A stretch of 6,510 nucleotides of DNA from Legionella genomosp. 1 (lineage in GTDB: Bacteria > Pseudomonadota > Gammaproteobacteria > Legionellales > Legionellaceae): the NCBI GenBank assembly GCA_945901145.1, contig CAMDJY010000093.1:1-6510 (forward strand), written 5' to 3'. Positions 5,930 to 6,510 of this stretch are shown one piece after another. Each line of letters begins with the position of its first letter. Position 1 is the first letter of the stretch. A program made the translations under genes and the position numbers. Below the pieces are notes generated by a model. It did not search any database and was not told the DNA's origin. It saw only the letters and a program-made list of their open reading frames with translations.

Positions 5930-6510
5930 TTAAATTTTCATAAAGATTAAATCAAAAACTTTATGCCCAAGATTGAATCCCCTCTGTTCAAACTTAGTCA
6001 GTGGCCTCGCCGCAGGGCGTTCAGCAAAAGCACCACTTTTTTCTTGATTAACCAATAAAGGCTCATGAGATAAAACATCAAGCATATGCTCTGCATACTC
6101 TGCCCAGTCTGTTGCACAGTGAAGAAACCCGCCCACTTTAAGTTTCTTCGCCAGAAGATTCACAAAATCAGCTTGAATCAGTCGTCGCTTATGGTGCCGT
6201 TTTTTAGGCCATGGATCAGGAAAAAAGATTTGTACACCATCCAAGGAATCATCATGTAAACAATTTTTAAAAAGTTCACACGCGTCAAAGCAAGCAATAC
6301 GCACATGATTTAATCGAGCTTCATGTAGATCTGCAGCTAAAGCCCCAATGCCTGCGCGGTGAACTTCAATGCCTAAAAAATTGACCTCGGGCCGTTCCCG
6401 AGCCATAGTCAATAAAGACGCCCCCATACCAAAGCCGATTTCAACAACAATTGGTGCGGTCCGACCAAACAAGGTCTGAAAACACCAAGGTTCTGATTGG
6501 ATTGGCAGTT
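5930..6510 (-). CDS. trmB: tRNA (guanine-N7-)-methyltransferase TrmB (N-terminus beyond right edge)
   Basis: TrmB uses S-adenosylmethionine to make m7G at position 46 of the tRNA variable loop. The visible 192 residues contain the class I methyltransferase SAM motif VEIGFGMGAS, the acidic strand end FLGIEVH, the family hallmark FFPDPWPKKRHHKRR, then ATDW and the C-terminal RPLTKFEQRG, all in the expected order. The frame stays open to the window edge through PIQSEPWCFQTLFGR, which aligns with the region before the SAM motif in E. coli TrmB (239 residues). About 45-50 N-terminal residues are therefore missing and the true start lies outside. The TTG at 6472 is not a credible start. No terminator is visible between this gene and the effector, so read-through transcription is possible. 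Confidence 0.98.
   Translation of the reverse strand, partial: LPIQSEPWCFQTLFGRTAPIVVEIGFGMGASLLTMARERPEVNFLGIEVHRAGIGALAADLHEARLNHVRIACFDACELFKNCLHDDSLDGVQIFFPDPWPKKRHHKRRLIQADFVNLLAKKLKVGGFLHCATDWAEYAEHMLDVLSHEPLLVNQEKSGAFAERPAARPLTKFEQRGFNLGHKVFDLIFMKI

Noticed and set aside
5905..5936. Possible PmrA-type box (two TTTAAT elements, minus strand) upstream of the effector
   Set aside because: The two elements are 21 bases apart rather than the close tandem spacing expected, and the region is so AT-rich that chance matches are likely.
6470..6472. TTG at 6472 as the start of trmB
   Set aside because: The frame continues upstream with residues matching the conserved region before the SAM motif, and this start would remove part of the fold.

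Overview
The window looks like chromosomal DNA from a Legionella-type gammaproteobacterium. It is AT-rich, and most of it is one 1433-codon minus-strand gene. That gene's length, helix-rich composition and place beside a housekeeping gene fit the Dot/Icm effector SdhA of the SidH/SdhA family. The genus call rests mainly on this gene and is inference; tRNA methyltransferase TrmB and the Usp protein are widespread.

Layout from left to right. Positions 1-133 hold the 5' end of an IS5-like insertion sequence: the first 24 codons of a leftward transposase plus the probable terminal repeat. A GTTGGGCC palindrome resembling a REP element follows directly. From 189 a good sigma70-type promoter drives a rightward universal stress protein gene (251-670). 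Next is a compact type II toxin-antitoxin operon (744-1345): a Phd/YefM-like antitoxin and a PIN-domain (VapC-like) RNase that overlap by 7 bases. Its near-consensus promoter carries a perfect 14-bp palindrome in the spacer, a likely autoregulatory operator.

The right-hand three quarters reads leftward. trmB (entering from beyond the right edge, ending at 5930) is followed after 62 bases by the sdhA-like effector gene (5867-1566). After another 81 bases comes an easily missed 42-codon gene for a cysteine-rich lipoprotein (1484-1356). This gene converges on the PIN toxin gene with only 10 bases between the stop codons and no visible terminator.

Functionally the window mixes a housekeeping tRNA-modification gene, a probable host-directed virulence effector, a stress protein, a toxin-antitoxin module and a mobile-element edge. 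The last two suggest that the stretch left of the effector is a site of gene gain. The observations most worth following are the small lipoprotein with its AT-rich inverted repeat, the degenerate internal repeats and C-terminal hydrophobic segment of the effector, and the toxin-antitoxin operator.
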